A stretch of 64,000 nt of DNA. It comes from Acheta domesticus. Taxonomy: Eukaryota; Arthropoda; Insecta; Orthoptera; Gryllidae. The stretch spans positions 133,378,949-133,442,948 of the forward strand of contig JAHLJT010008756.1 of the NCBI GenBank assembly GCA_031308135.1. The letters run 5' to 3'. Both the position numbers and the translations under genes were made by a program. This document shows positions 46,393 to 56,952 of this stretch, in pieces. Position 1 is the first letter of the stretch. Each line of letters starts with the position of its first letter. Below the pieces are notes generated by a model. It was not told the DNA's origin. It ran no database searches and saw only the letters and a list, made by a program, of their open reading frames with translations.

Positions 46393-46851
46393 TTAATATC
46401 GTTGCAATTTAATTTCATTTCCAAATATTAATCGTTCCAGGAAAGAGCGACAGCTCAGAGCGTCCTTGGCCAAATTCACCCCCATTTTTATAAAAGTTGG
46501 CGTTCCACACTTATAGCTTGAAGTCTTTGTAAGGTAGTCAGGTCTTTGAACGTGGAAAGTCTCTGCCTGGGTCGAATCCCTCTTCTCCGGAGGTTGTCCT
46601 GCTTTCCCTTTAGTTGCAGCCCACACCCAGTAGTTTGCTCTGAACAAGGAACGCGAAAATACATTTCCATCAAGTTCACAGTCATAGAACCCCGGTACCC
46701 AAGTCCTTTCTACAATTCCGGAAGATGTGTTCAAAATAAATAAAAATAGACATACAAATTGTACAATTCTTTCCCTTTGTATAATTTGATTATCTTGAGT
46801 AATGGAGGTGATTAACCAGCGCTTTCTGGTGTAGGCAACCAATTGCGACAT
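46393..46851 (-). CDS. Unassigned 152-codon open frame (low confidence)
   Basis: The longest ATG-started frame in the window that is not made of tandem repeats: ATG at 46851-46849, TAA at 46395-46393. It has ordinary composition, with a hydrophobic stretch near residues 31-43 (VQFVCLFLFILNT) that could be a membrane segment, then a hydrophilic region with several Cys and Trp (TWVPGFYDCELDG, SYKCGTP). I recognise no domain. No splice signals, second exon or neighbouring gene support it, and the region is otherwise repeat-laden. It could be chance, a decayed exon, or part of a mobile element. Confidence 0.2.
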   Translation of the reverse strand: MSQLVAYTRKRWLITSITQDNQIIQRERIVQFVCLFLFILNTSSGIVERTWVPGFYDCELDGNVFSRSLFRANYWVWAATKGKAGQPPEKRDSTQAETFHVQRPDYLTKTSSYKCGTPTFIKMGVNLAKDALSCRSFLERLIFGNEIKLQRY

Positions 46852-47654
46852 CCATGCAAAAAGGATTGCATTACTTATTCAGAAATGCAAAAAAACATTT
46901 GCACTGGCGGTATTATGATCATCGTCACATCTGCTGCTCGAAGTTGAGAATTTAACTGTTGCAGTTTGCAACCATAATAAATCTGTTTCACGATCAGACA
47001 TTTTGTTACTTTTTTAAAAGGTTTTGAGTCTATAATTGCTTGAATGTAAGATGAGGATTTATTTATATTTTATGACACGATAATATTGAAAACGATGCTG
47101 ATCTTTTCAAGACGTCTCGTCACTTCGATTTGCAAATTCTGAATTTTAAACGAGAATATAAAGTTCAAAGAAATTTTACAAATATAGTTCGTTTACAATT
47201 ACTTGTACTTACTATCTTGTATGTTTTAAGATTTTCCAAAATAATATTTAAAGTCAATGCATCAAAATGTAATTGTTTTTATATTATTAGATGTGTTTTG
47301 GTATAATGAACGTCGTGATATTGTTGACATTAAATTTAACGACAGCACAGTGAAAATATACAAGCCAGAATTTAGTTTCGAATTTGACTAGAGTCTATTC
47401 AACCACAAACGCACTAAAATATTTTCAAATAATTTTGCGCAAAAAACAAAAACCAACAACAAAAAATGGCACCCTTTCATCATAGTGTAATGAAACTTGA
47501 TAAAATTTCTTTGTATTTACGGTTTTTCATTACAGTGAGAGATTTTTTCATTTCACTTTTGCGTTTCCAAAAAACCGAATAGACAGATAGCGCAAAATCA
47601 AACAAGTTTTTTTCTTTCTTTCGAAAACTGTTTTGGTACCCTAACCTCTACACT
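46852..47654. other. AT-rich non-coding stretch
   Basis: No gene or element recognised. Confidence 0.5.
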
Positions 47655-48444
47655 TTTCAAACTTCAAAATGAGACCAAACAATTTCAAATTGGGTACTAA
47701 CCCACTCAAAATGTGAATAAACATGAGCAGATTGGGATTAAACCCAAGAAATTTGACACGTAATAATTTCAAATCGACAAAAAATAGTTGAATCGGCAAT
47801 AGAGTTTCATGTGTTGTCAACTAACCTATATTTCTCCTTATATGGGTAAGGTAATTGCCTCATAATGATTTACGTAAAGAAAGAGGAAGCTGAGAGAAAC
47901 AAAATAGAAATGTGTACAGTATATAGTAATAATGGAGACTGGAGAGGGTTCTCCAGTACACTTTGAGTGAAGATATCAACTGCATATCGGTGGGTAAAAT
48001 GTCAAGACGAAATACCACGCGGTGGACAAAGACCAGTGGACACAGGGATATGAAGGTTCAGTTTAAAGAGGGAAATCCCAGAATTATATTAAAAGGACTG
48101 ATTCGTAAATTTGAAGATCAGCATCAAGTTATTGTTTCTACCGAATGTTTGCGTCAACATTCGGATGGTGTAACGTTTACGATAAGAGATATTCGTAGAG
48201 AGCCCGAAAAAATTAACAGCGATTTAAATAAAAGAAAATGATATCAATATGTGCTACGTCTCTTAAATTATCAGGAAAATAATATCTCGTAATGGTTGTA
48301 ACATGATTTTTATTTATTTTCCTGGTTCAACCTGTTAGGTCTCAATTTGAATGTGTTTACCCCCAATTTGAAACTGATTGTTCCCAACTCGATTTTGTTT
48401 GTTCCCAATTTGAAATTGTTTGGTCTCAATTTGAAGTTGAAAAA
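47655..48444. mobile_element. Inverted-repeat-flanked element with subterminal 21-bp repeats, about 790 bp
   Basis: A perfect 24-bp inverted pair (GAGACCAAACAATTTCAAAT plus TGGG at 47671-47694, reverse at 48404-48427) continues outward with mismatches to about 47655 and 48444 (CACTTTTCAAACTTCA versus TATACTTTTTCAACTTCA). Inside the right arm, CCCAATTTGAAA-TGTTTG recurs in several diverged copies (48330-48440). Left-arm copies are fewer. The interior carries the 80-codon frame listed next. No target duplication was identified. Confidence 0.65.
47999..48241 (+). CDS. 80-codon open frame inside the inverted-repeat element (hypothetical)
   Basis: ATG at 47999, TGA at 48239-48241. The frame also extends upstream without a stop to 47963 but without an ATG there. 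The product is basic and hydrophilic (starts MSRRNTTRWTKTSGHRDMKV, ends EPEKINSDLNKRK), with no membrane segment. Location between inverted repeats suggests an element-encoded protein, perhaps nucleic-acid binding given the charge, but I recognise no family and do not assign a function. It could also be chance. Confidence 0.25.
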   Translation: MSRRNTTRWTKTSGHRDMKVQFKEGNPRIILKGLIRKFEDQHQVIVSTECLRQHSDGVTFTIRDIRREPEKINSDLNKRK

Positions 48445-49743
48445 GTATAGTTTCGTGAACCACAGTGTCGATTTTTCTTCCATAGCAAACAGCCACTCTG
48501 TCATCTCTACGGCCAGAATGTTTTCCTTCCTAATGAGCGCGCAAATATATCATATTCCAACCGAGAGGAATATTAATTACAAATGCGGCCGCACGAAATA
48601 CATCAACAGCACATTAAATAACACTTTCACATTGTGCCCCATTTTTTTTTGAGTTCATATCCCACAAATTTATACAATTTAACGGCCATTATGTAGCAGT
48701 AATCCACCTCCCACGGGGCTTCGGAAACAAACACGCGGCGGACGGGCGCAAACAAAGCAGTTTGCCGAGATACACGGAAAACACGCGCGCAGATATGCAC
48801 ACGCGCCCGTGCGCGCACGCACACATTCACACACGCGCGCACACGCATACGCACCTACACAGGGCGCGACCCTCCCGTACAGGGGTTGTTCGTGTTCATG
48901 TAGCGTAAATTTATATATTACGGTTTCCCTCTATCGCTATATTGCATTGTTTACAGCAGACTGATCAAAAATAGACTTCGAGCTTCCTCGAACAAATCTG
49001 CACGCCGCAGCGGTACGATCGCGTGAAAGCCTTGTTGGCGGGCACACAGCAGAACGATAGCAGCGCTCCTATCTGCGCAGAGATGAACTACGCAACTGGA
49101 GCTTTCGCGACTAGGGGTTGTGGGAGAGATAACTAAACTTCAATCTGAACAAGGTCACTGTAGGTCAAAGATATGTCATGATTGTCAAATCAGTAGTATT
49201 TGTATTCCGGAGTCATTCATGCACGTTCTGTGAATAGAAATGTATTGATGCGTCAGGTGTAACGTATTTTTTAACTGAAAGACACTGAAATGTAATGATT
49301 GTTATGATATGACAAGGAAAAAAAGAAGGTTGACAATGACTGGAAACTTCAATTAGTGAGACAGACATATTTAAAATAAGGAAATGACATTCTGAAATAA
49401 CACTATCATTAGATCCTACTACCAACTTGGATTGTATATTTAAATATGTAAGTTGTGTTGAATACCAGATGTATCAGCGTAATTAGTTATGATCCCTGAA
49501 GTTTTATAGGCTATAATGTCCTTGTTTCAATACTTTCAAGACGATGGATACTGTAGACAACAGCAACGCAACCTAATTGAGTCAAATAATGCCCATGCGT
49601 GAATACGTACTCTAAGAAGTCGTTTAAAGATTTCGTCCTTCAATCAAATCTAAGCGGATAGTGGAGGAGTCCCTTAAACAGTGAACCAAGGGGCACGCGC
49701 TATCACACTACTCCATTTGCGAACTCCTCCTTCCGTGCTGAAA
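48445..49743. other. Non-coding stretch with a Z-DNA-prone tract
   Basis: 48780-48858 is alternating purine/pyrimidine (ACACGCGCGC, GTGCGCGCACGCACAC), favourable to Z-DNA. 48960-49110 is moderately CpG-rich. No gene called. Confidence 0.5.
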
Positions 49744-49875
49744 ATGGCGTTTCTTCAATCCCGTGTGGCGCATACTATGACAGTCCTGCACAACGCCTGT
49801 TCCCGCGGGTATTCTGCACTTGCGAGCCGATCCTCTGCCCGTGGCAGCGACAAAAGTGCAAGTAGTGGGGAGTAG
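49744..49875 (+). CDS. 44-codon frame with mitochondrial-presequence-like composition (very tentative)
   Basis: ATG at 49744, stop TAG at 49873-49875. The peptide begins MAFLQSRVAHTMTVLHNACS and continues RGYSALASRSSARGSDK: rich in Arg, Ser and Ala, without acidic residues until near the end, as in mitochondrial targeting sequences. GT dinucleotides near its end (CAAGTAGTG) could be a splice donor, making this a first exon. No downstream exon was identified. May be chance. Confidence 0.12.
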   Translation: MAFLQSRVAHTMTVLHNACSRGYSALASRSSARGSDKSASSGE

Positions 49876-51460
49876 GAAGCTTTGCGGGGAGGGGAGAAGT
49901 CTGACGTGGCACGACGCGGCGCGTAGATTGAATGCCTGGACGTCTAATAATGATCCATGCTTCAAAATTAAATGCCCATTTGTTTAAATGGATTATGTCT
50001 AGTATTTCAAGTTACCAGGGTCATAATTCACTGTTTACGTTCTGTGCACTACTGTATATTCACCTTTGTATCCACCACTGTATGTATTTTCATTTTCTAA
50101 TTTTTTTAAAGAAAATAACACGCTCATTGTGACTCTTAATCATTATTTTAAAGCAATAGCTTTAAAATATATGCTTATATATAAGAAAAAATATTTAATT
50201 CTATCTAACACAAAATTGCAATTTAATAATTGATTGCTCAGCAGGAATGTTATAATCTGCAAATCATAGAAAAATGAACAAAATCATGAGAGCAATCTCT
50301 CACATCAAGATTGACATAAAAATAGAATATGTGGCAATTCCAAGAAGGGTAATGTTTAATAGCACATTTGGGACCATTTTTCCCCATTATGAAACTGAAT
50401 AAAAGAGATAAACGAGCAAACTTCTGTGACGATATGTAACGGACTATCATAAGATAATCATGGGTATTGGTTAAATAGAATGCAAAGGGCTTTATATTTT
50501 TAGACGATCTCGTAAACGACTCTACACTCTTGTTAGAAATTAGAACAGGTAATCATCGTGAGTTTTTTAAGAACAATATGTTTCTGCCTTGAGAGAACCG
50601 TCTTATAAACATAGTTAATAAAAAAATAGTTTATTGCTGTCATCATCAAACCAAAACAATGCAGTATCAAAATTTTGTGTTTAGCACAACACTAAATTTG
50701 TGATTACATCGTAGCAAAGCGAATTACATTATAAGCCCTACAAGCAATTATAATACTTGGGTGTCGAAATCTAATATGTATAACTCATTGTAGTTTCATA
50801 TTCCGCCCTGTGATATACCGAGAACAAACATTTGCAATATAATACAAAAGATAATATTATTTGAACTGTTTATGACCGTCATGTTCTTGCAGATTGCCCT
50901 TTAAATTTACGCGCTATCTTCGAATTGCTCATTCTGATTGGTGGTCCCCACTCCTAGATTGGGCCTCATCCCCAGCATTCATCGATTTTCTCATTTGCCC
51001 CCGAGTTGCCCGCACGCTGCTCCTGAGGTCAGTGAAAGTGCAAAATGCTGTGCAGGACTGCTCTATGCTTTCAAGTAAGTTCGGCAACCGCTGATGCAGT
51101 CACAAGGTTCATCGACGAGAGAAATATTTTATTGCAAGGATTGCTGTCTGTTCCTTCATTAAAAACTCAAAATGTGACGGTAAGATGTCTTTCCTCGGCT
51201 CTTCTTGAAACGTATATGCCGCAGCTTTATCTACACAGTTGTTCCCCTGGGGAAAACGCAAATTCGCTCGCCAGAGCGCAGCAGTGAAGGACGAGAGGGG
51301 GCAAGTCCACGTTGAATGTTTGAAGGCGAAGTAATGACGGTGGTGCCTCATCACTATTTCACTTCATAAATGATGCTCCAGATGTGGAGGGCGGACATGA
51401 AGCGGATACTCGTTTCTTCAGGTCCGTTTACCCCTTCTCTCAGTCCGTTCCGTCCCTTCC
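49876..51460. other. Non-coding stretch
   Basis: AT-rich, no element seen. Short frames at 50894-51287 are unassigned. Confidence 0.45.
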
Positions 51461-51528
51461 CATCCCCGTCCCATCCCCGTCCCATCCCCGTCCCATCCCC
51501 GTCCCATCCCCGTCCCATCCCCGTCCCA
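51461..51528 (+). repeat. 12-bp array CATCCCCGTCCC, about 5.7 copies
   Basis: Perfect short array. The reverse strand reads GGGACGGGGATG and so contains the shared GGGACGG core. Confidence 0.93.
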
Positions 51529-52111
51529 AAAGAGCAGTCGAATTGTGTAAATTGAGTGCTTTTTTATTTCTCGCCTAAGTTTTGTTTCTGAACAAATATT
51601 TTTATTTCGTTTGTAAATAATAAACAATTTATGTTTCTGGAGTGTTTCTATGCTTCTATAATGCAAATTTGTGCTTAGAAATCATTTTTTCAAACCAACT
51701 TTTGAGTGCTAATAGCGGTTCAACCATTCGGAATATCCACATACTTTATTAGAGAAAATACGCTTAGAAATGTCTTAAGAGCTTATTTTCCAAATTTGCA
51801 CGTTTCCTCTCCGGACACTCTGTATAAATAATTTCTATCCTGGTACGTACGCATAGCAATAGGTTTCTCATTTCTCGGTAAGTTATACTTTCATACTTCC
51901 AGAGTTCTTGGTGAGTTCATTCTGCGTGACACAGTCGCGGAGTTCTCGTCACTTTTTCTACAGGGAGGGCTTCGGCCGGCGTCGACGGGCCGCGTGCCCT
52001 GGCAATACTTCAGGCGAGCGCGCAGGCGCCCGTCTCTTGTTGCGCTCCGGCGGGGCGGAGGTTGGGCTCGGGCGAACACCCGAGTCGAGAGAAAGGTCAA
52101 ACGCCTCCCGC
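51529..52111. other. Non-coding stretch, CpG-rich from 51960
   Basis: No gene recognised. The CpG-rich part adjoins the duplicated block below. Confidence 0.4.
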
Positions 52112-52224
52112 ACAGCTGTGGCGGCCGGAGGGGGGCGGGTCTGGTTGGTATTCCGAGCGGCCCACCGGTGAAGGGGGGGGGGAGCAGGCGCGGCGCCGAA
52201 ACACGGCAAACAGGGCCACAAACA
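52112..52224 (+). repeat. GC-rich dispersed duplicate, copy 1
   Basis: ACAGCTGTGGCGGCCGGAGG, TGGTTGGTATTCCGAGCGGC, GCGCGGCGCCGAAACACGGC and AAACAGGGCCACAAACA in the same order as 52618-52733. It differs mainly in the G-run in the middle. Confidence 0.85.
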
Positions 52225-52617
52225 TAGAGGATTCTCTGAACGTGGAAACGTTTTACGTGTAAGATACTCGGAAGTGTCTTGGCGTAGCTTGTGATACTAT
52301 GCAGCTGTCAAGAAATTCCGCGTCACTATCGTCGTACTCATGTGAAGCAATCTTGCATCAATGGCATCAACTGTCACCGCTACCGAACGCGTGGAGACAT
52401 CTCATTGAAGGATGGAAGAGAAGTTGCTCGGCAGGAGCCGATTGTTACGGTGTGAGCACAGTCACGTGCAGTACAAGTTTATTTTTTCTTCACTGTACAC
52501 CTCTAATTTTGAAAATCATACACTTCCACGATGCACCGTGACTGGGAGAGGGAGTCGCTGGCAGTGAGGCGCGGCGCGTGCTCCTGGGGCCGGGGGGAGA
52601 AGGCAAGCGCCGCCAGC

Positions 52618-52733
52618 ACAGCTGTGGCGGCCGGAGGGGGCGGGGCTGGTTGGTATTCCGAGCGGCCGCGGGCGGAGGGGCGTGGGGCGGGGCGGGGCGC
52701 GGCGCCGAAACACGGCAAACAGGGCCACAAACA
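52618..52733 (+). repeat. GC-rich dispersed duplicate, copy 2
   Basis: Direct repeat of 52112-52224, about 506 bp downstream. A further shorter duplication (GGACGCCGGGGCGGA with neighbouring GTGAGGAA-GGGGCGGGA) links about 52820-52880 and 53280-53325, so this region has grown by repeated local duplication. Confidence 0.85.
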
Positions 52734-53012
52734 CCGCGCGCGTGTCCCGAGCGGCGGCGCCCGCTCGCCGAATGCCGATGGCGTCGCGGGGGGCGGGAGG
52801 GGGCAGCGAGAGAAGAGCGGCCTGGACGCCGGGGCGGAGTGGGACGGAGAGGGTGAGGAAAGGGGGCGGGAGTGAAACAATAGACGGTGACTTCGTGGCG
52901 GCGGGGGTGGAGAAGGGGTTGCGGCAGCGAAGAAAACTAAAAATTGGAATGAGCGATGGGCAGGTGAGCGAGTGAGTGTGGTGAGAGAGTGAGTGAGCGA
53001 GCAAGTGCGGGG

Positions 53013-53245
53013 GTGGATGGGGCGAGCGGGTGGGGCGAGCGGGTGGGGCGAGCGGGTGGGGCGAGCGGGTGGGGCGAGCGGGTGGGGCGAGCGGGTGGGG
53101 CGAGCGGGTGGGGCGAGCGGGTGGGGCGAGCGGGTGGGGCGAGCGGGTGGGGCGAGCGGAGTGGGACGAGCGAGTGGGACGAGCGGGTGGGGCGAGCGGG
53201 TGGGGCGAGCGAGTGGGCGAGCGGGTGGGGCGAACGGGTGGAGCG
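53013..53245 (+). repeat. 13-bp array GGGTGGGGCGAGC, about 17 copies
   Basis: Eleven or more near-perfect units, then variants GAGTGGGACGAGC and GGGTGGGGCGAAC. 13-bp period cycles all frames, giving Gly/Arg/Ala/Trp-rich artefact peptides. Confidence 0.95.
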
Positions 53246-53439
53246 CCGGGGGGGGAGGGGGCGAGCGAGTGAAGAGCGACCCGGACGCCGGGGCGGAACG
53301 GGTGAGGAACGGGGCGGGAATGAAACAACATGACGAGGCCGCGGGGGTCGGGGCACGGAGGAAGGACGTTGCAGGTCGGGGTGCGGTGGTGCGACTGCGA
53401 GAGGGTGCAATGAAGGGCTGGAAAAGAGCCAAACAACTG

Positions 53440-54070
53440 GGAACGGAGGGGATGAAACGTCTCAAAGAACTCGGGCTAGGAGGGCTGCGGAAGGACTGGA
53501 AAAGGCGGGGCTCAATGCGTGGGAAGGGTGACAGCCGAAGGACTGGGAAGGGCGGAGATAAAAGGTTTGGAAAGAATGAAAGGAGAAGGGTTGGGAAGGC
53601 CTCGTGCCGAAGAGTTGGAAATCACTCGTCACAAAGGACTTGGAAGAGTCAGGAGGGGTGAGGAAGAACTGGGAAAGGCGGAGGTCAATGTGTGGGAAGT
53701 GCGGAGATAAAAGGTTTTGGAAGGATGGAAGTAAAGGGACTGAGAAGGCTGGCGTCTAAGAGTTCGGAATGACGCGGGGCAAAGATAGGAAGGGCCTAGG
53801 TCGAAGAATAAGGAAGAGTCGAGACCAAAGAATTGGAAAGGGCTGGTTCTGAAGGACTTGGAAGAGCCCGTTCCTAATGACTGGAATGCCCGGGGACCGA
53901 AAGAACGGGAATGGCCAGAGAGCGAAGGACTGGAAAGGGCCAGGAACCGATGGCTTAGGAAGGGCAGGGGACCAAGGGTAGGGAAAGGCGGGGACCGAAA
54001 AGATGGGGAAGCCGAGACTCAAGATCTGGGAAGGACACGGACGAAAGGGCTGCAAAGGACGGGGGAGAGG
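53440..54070 (+). repeat. Degenerate ~25-30-bp array around GAAGGACTGGGAAGGGC
   Basis: Loosely periodic units (CCGAAAGAACGGGAATGGCC, CGAAGGACTGGAAAGGGCC, CCGATGGCTTAGGAAGGGC, CGAAAAGATGGGGAAGCCG) with heavy divergence: an old minisatellite compared with the clean ones nearby. Confidence 0.7.
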
Positions 54071-54074
54071 AGAA

Positions 54075-55173
54075 AGGCCACGTCCGTCCCAAAGTGTCTG
54101 GGCGCGCGTGAGGGCGAACGAGCGCCTTCCCTGTGACCAATGGAGCGAGCAAAGAAGCTCCTCACAGCACACGACGCCGAGTTGTAAGCGACGCCGGAAG
54201 ACGTCCTGCTCGGGAACGACGAGAAAAATTTCGGAGAGAATACGAAAGCTGGATTCGTAACTCTCTCTCAGCACAACTATCAATTCTTACTACATTTTTC
54301 TTTGCGGATTACCCAGCGCAAGTGATATATTTAGAATAATTTCCATTATCAAAAGTGTTTTTTGACTTTCTTGAAGGTTGGTGAATGTGATTGCCAAAAT
54401 TTAAAACAAACTTTAATATTTACGTTGAAAATACTTGATAGCCATTTCTTTAAAACTCTATTCTTCATTCACATTGATTGGGTCATTTTTTGGATATGTC
54501 TGCAATGCAAACTGAGACAATCAACGGAGAAGTTTCTGAATTACTTCTCGTATAAAATGTAAATTAAACTATTCTTTTTATTTCTTTCGAATCTTCAAAT
54601 CTGTGAAGAATTTTAATCCATAATATTCCCTCTTTGGTCGCACACTTTGCATTATTTAAGATTATATAATATTCATAAAAAACTGAACTTTTCTCAATAA
54701 CTTCTAATAAGTCTTTTAAATATAATTTCAGTCGTTGAAATGCGAACTTTATAAAAATATCAATATCATGTGATGCCTCCCAATTTATTTATTTTCCAAT
54801 TTTACTTTAATAGCATAATTAATGTTACAGGTTATTTAAGAATGATCAAATTATTACGCTCGACAGAAATTCGTTTTTAATTGGTTACATCAGATTTACT
54901 TTTATTTGATTTACTTTTATTTAGTTGAACTAACCGTCAGATTCAGTTATTGATGCTATTTGAACCAACTGCCAGATTTTGTGAAAACGACTTACTGCTC
55001 GCCGTCACCGTCGCCTTCACCGTCACTGTTCCAAGTGCCAGCAACTGGTTGAACACGGATTAGTGGCGTGAGTTACTACTCCACATATTCGTATCTAATC
55101 ACGACGATTTTACTCTCCAGGGCACATATACTTCGATTTATTAACTACTTCATTTGACAGATAATCATCTATT
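54075..55173. other. AT-rich non-coding stretch
   Basis: No gene. 54995-55040 has short CGTCACCGTCGCC repeats. Confidence 0.5.
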
Positions 55174-55178
55174 ACTGC

Positions 55179-55484
55179 GTCATCCAATCGTTCATGTCAC
55201 TACAGTGACGTCACTACAGAGACGTTACTACAGAGACGTTACTACAGAGACGTTACTATAGAGACGTTACTATAGAGACGTTACTATAGAGACGTTACTA
55301 TAGAGACGTTACTATAGAGACGTTACTATAGAGACGTTACTATAGAGACGTTACTATAGAGACGTTACTATAGAGACGTTACTATAGAGACGTTACTATA
55401 GAGACGTTACTATAGAGACGTTACTATAGAGACGTTACTATAGTGACGTTACTATAGTGACGTTCAACCTCCCGATTGGATGAC
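55179..55484. mobile_element. Small inverted-repeat element with tandem core, 306 bp
   Basis: Perfect 12-bp terminal inverted repeats GTCATCCAATCG (55179-55190) and CGATTGGATGAC (55473-55484) are flanked by a perfect 5-bp direct repeat ACTGC (55174-55178, 55485-55489), which I read as the target-site duplication. Apart from about 10-15 bp next to each end, the whole interior is the 14-bp array listed next. Superfamily unknown. Confidence 0.7.
55197..55464 (+). repeat. 14-bp array GACGTTACTATAGA, about 19 copies
   Basis: Outer left units read GACGTCACTACAGA and ACTACAG; the middle units are uniform; the last two carry TAGTGACGTT. The CRE-like octamer TGACGTCA occurs once, at the left edge. 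The array fills the inside of the inverted-repeat element. Confidence 0.95.
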
Positions 55485-55489
55485 ACTGC

Positions 55490-56604
55490 AACAGCTGATT
55501 TACAGCTGATTTACGCCACTTGAACCTATGTTTAAATGCAAGTGTAAGGGTGGGCTTTATCCGAATCCCCTGCAGGGTACAGGTACACGTTTACGCTGGT
55601 ACCCGGACACACCGGAACGCAGAATTCTACCGGAACTCCTTCCAAATTAGGCCTGCGCAGGACAACTCTGCCAGCTCAGAGCTACTAGTTGTCCGGGCTA
55701 GTAGTCCGGCAGTGAGACGAATCCCTGCTCAATAACCCATGAGTAACGGGCACTGCAACAACGAAGTCAAGACCAAGGTCCACGCGGTTCGGAACCCAAA
55801 ACCCATCACCTCTTTACATCCACCTTGAATCTATCGACGTATCACCGGAATCTACGAGTACAACAACCTGGCGGGGAGATTCGAGTTCCTCGTCGGACTT
55901 CTCTACGTGGATCTGGGAACAATCCCCGCCCAAATCCTACTCCAAAGGTCGGCGGGTAGGAGCTCACTGACGGATTACTGCGCAAACCCAAGTAAAGAGG
56001 TAAGCACCATCTCCTCACTGCACCGACCTTGGCGCTATCGACATCAGTACCGCGAAACTCGGGTCAGGGTGGAGGTTTCTAACTTTCACCAATAACCTCA
56101 AACCCCTGGGTCGTCGGTTCCCCTCTGGGGGATAATCGTGCGTGGGACAGTATGAAACCTGAGAGGGATTTTATCCCACACATAATTAATTTTTACAAGG
56201 AGGATAAATCTGAACCACTAGCCTTCATGCCTTAATTCTCTCTCCCCGCAGCTGACACGCTCACTTTGGGCTATTGGTGTCCATATCCTATCGGAACGCA
56301 CTCGTCCCTCTCGGAAACCTCCTCATTCGAAGCCTGGTTCGAGTGGCTCTCCCAACTACTTACTTTCCATGCCTCAACCGGAAACAATACGCCACCCACA
56401 ATGTAGCGAGACAAGTCCCTCCTCTACGCCCCGAGTTTCGGCCCAATGCCACGACGAAGCCAAGTGTCCAACTGGGGGCCCCCGTGCAAAAGTCCAGGGG
56501 GTTTGGGACCCCAACCCGTCCTCTCACTAACTCTATCTTGACGTGAGTACCGTAGGTAACCTAACAGGACGTGAATTCTTAGGCTTCCGCGGCCAGAATT
56601 GAGA
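55490..56604 (-). other. Probable Penelope-like element body or flank, non-coding
   Basis: GC-moderate sequence continuous with the minus-strand arm of the Penelope-like inverted repeat. All frames are interrupted, and I see no reverse transcriptase or GIY-YIG motif, so only an untranslated or decayed part can be present. Confidence 0.35.
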
Positions 56605-56952
56605 TTTACCCAGCATCCTCTATGCGCAGGGTGGCGGATCCCAAACCCACGTACGAAAGTCCACACGGGGAACATGAACCTCCCTGTTAGGTTGAGAACT
56701 CGGTTGTCCAGGTGACGCCACGCACCAGGCTGTGTAGCCGACGTTTCGACCATCACCGCCCTGACCAGGCAGGCAAACCTGCCCTGAAGAAGACCGCGAA
56801 ATGATGGTCGAAACGTCGGCTACACAGCCTGGTACGCGGCGTCACCTGGACAACCGAGTTCTCAACCTAACAGGGAGGTTCATGTTCCCCGTGTGGACTT
56901 TCGTACGTGGGTTTGGGATCCGCCACCCTGCGCACAGAGGATGCTGGGTAAA
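56605..56952. mobile_element. Penelope-like terminal repeats in inverted arrangement
   Basis: Arms 56605-56755 (minus) and 56802-56952 (plus) are inverted copies of about 150 bp with only a few mismatches, starting at TGATGGTCGAAACGTCGGC and ending GATGCTGGGTAAA. The 46-bp centre supplies the left half of the hammerhead on plus only. Penelope-like retroelements carry such direct or inverted 'pseudo-LTRs' containing hammerhead motifs. The high similarity of the arms suggests a recent insertion or recent inverted duplication. Confidence 0.65.
56764..56833 (+). ncRNA. Hammerhead-type motif of the small Penelope-associated kind
   Basis: Helix I outer part ACCAGGC (56764-56770) pairs with GCCTGGT (56827-56833); inner part GCC (56781-56783) pairs with GGC (56818-56820); the unpaired segments between make an internal loop. 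Core CTGAAGA is at 56784-56790, helix II GACC / GGTC (56792-56795, 56806-56809), and GAAA at 56810-56813 followed by CGTC. Helix III is reduced to the self-complementary ACGT (56813-56816), the form known to act as a dimer in Penelope-like elements. The expected cut is after C56817. One extra A lies between the core and helix II. On minus, the other arm lacks the CTGANGA half. Confidence 0.6.
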
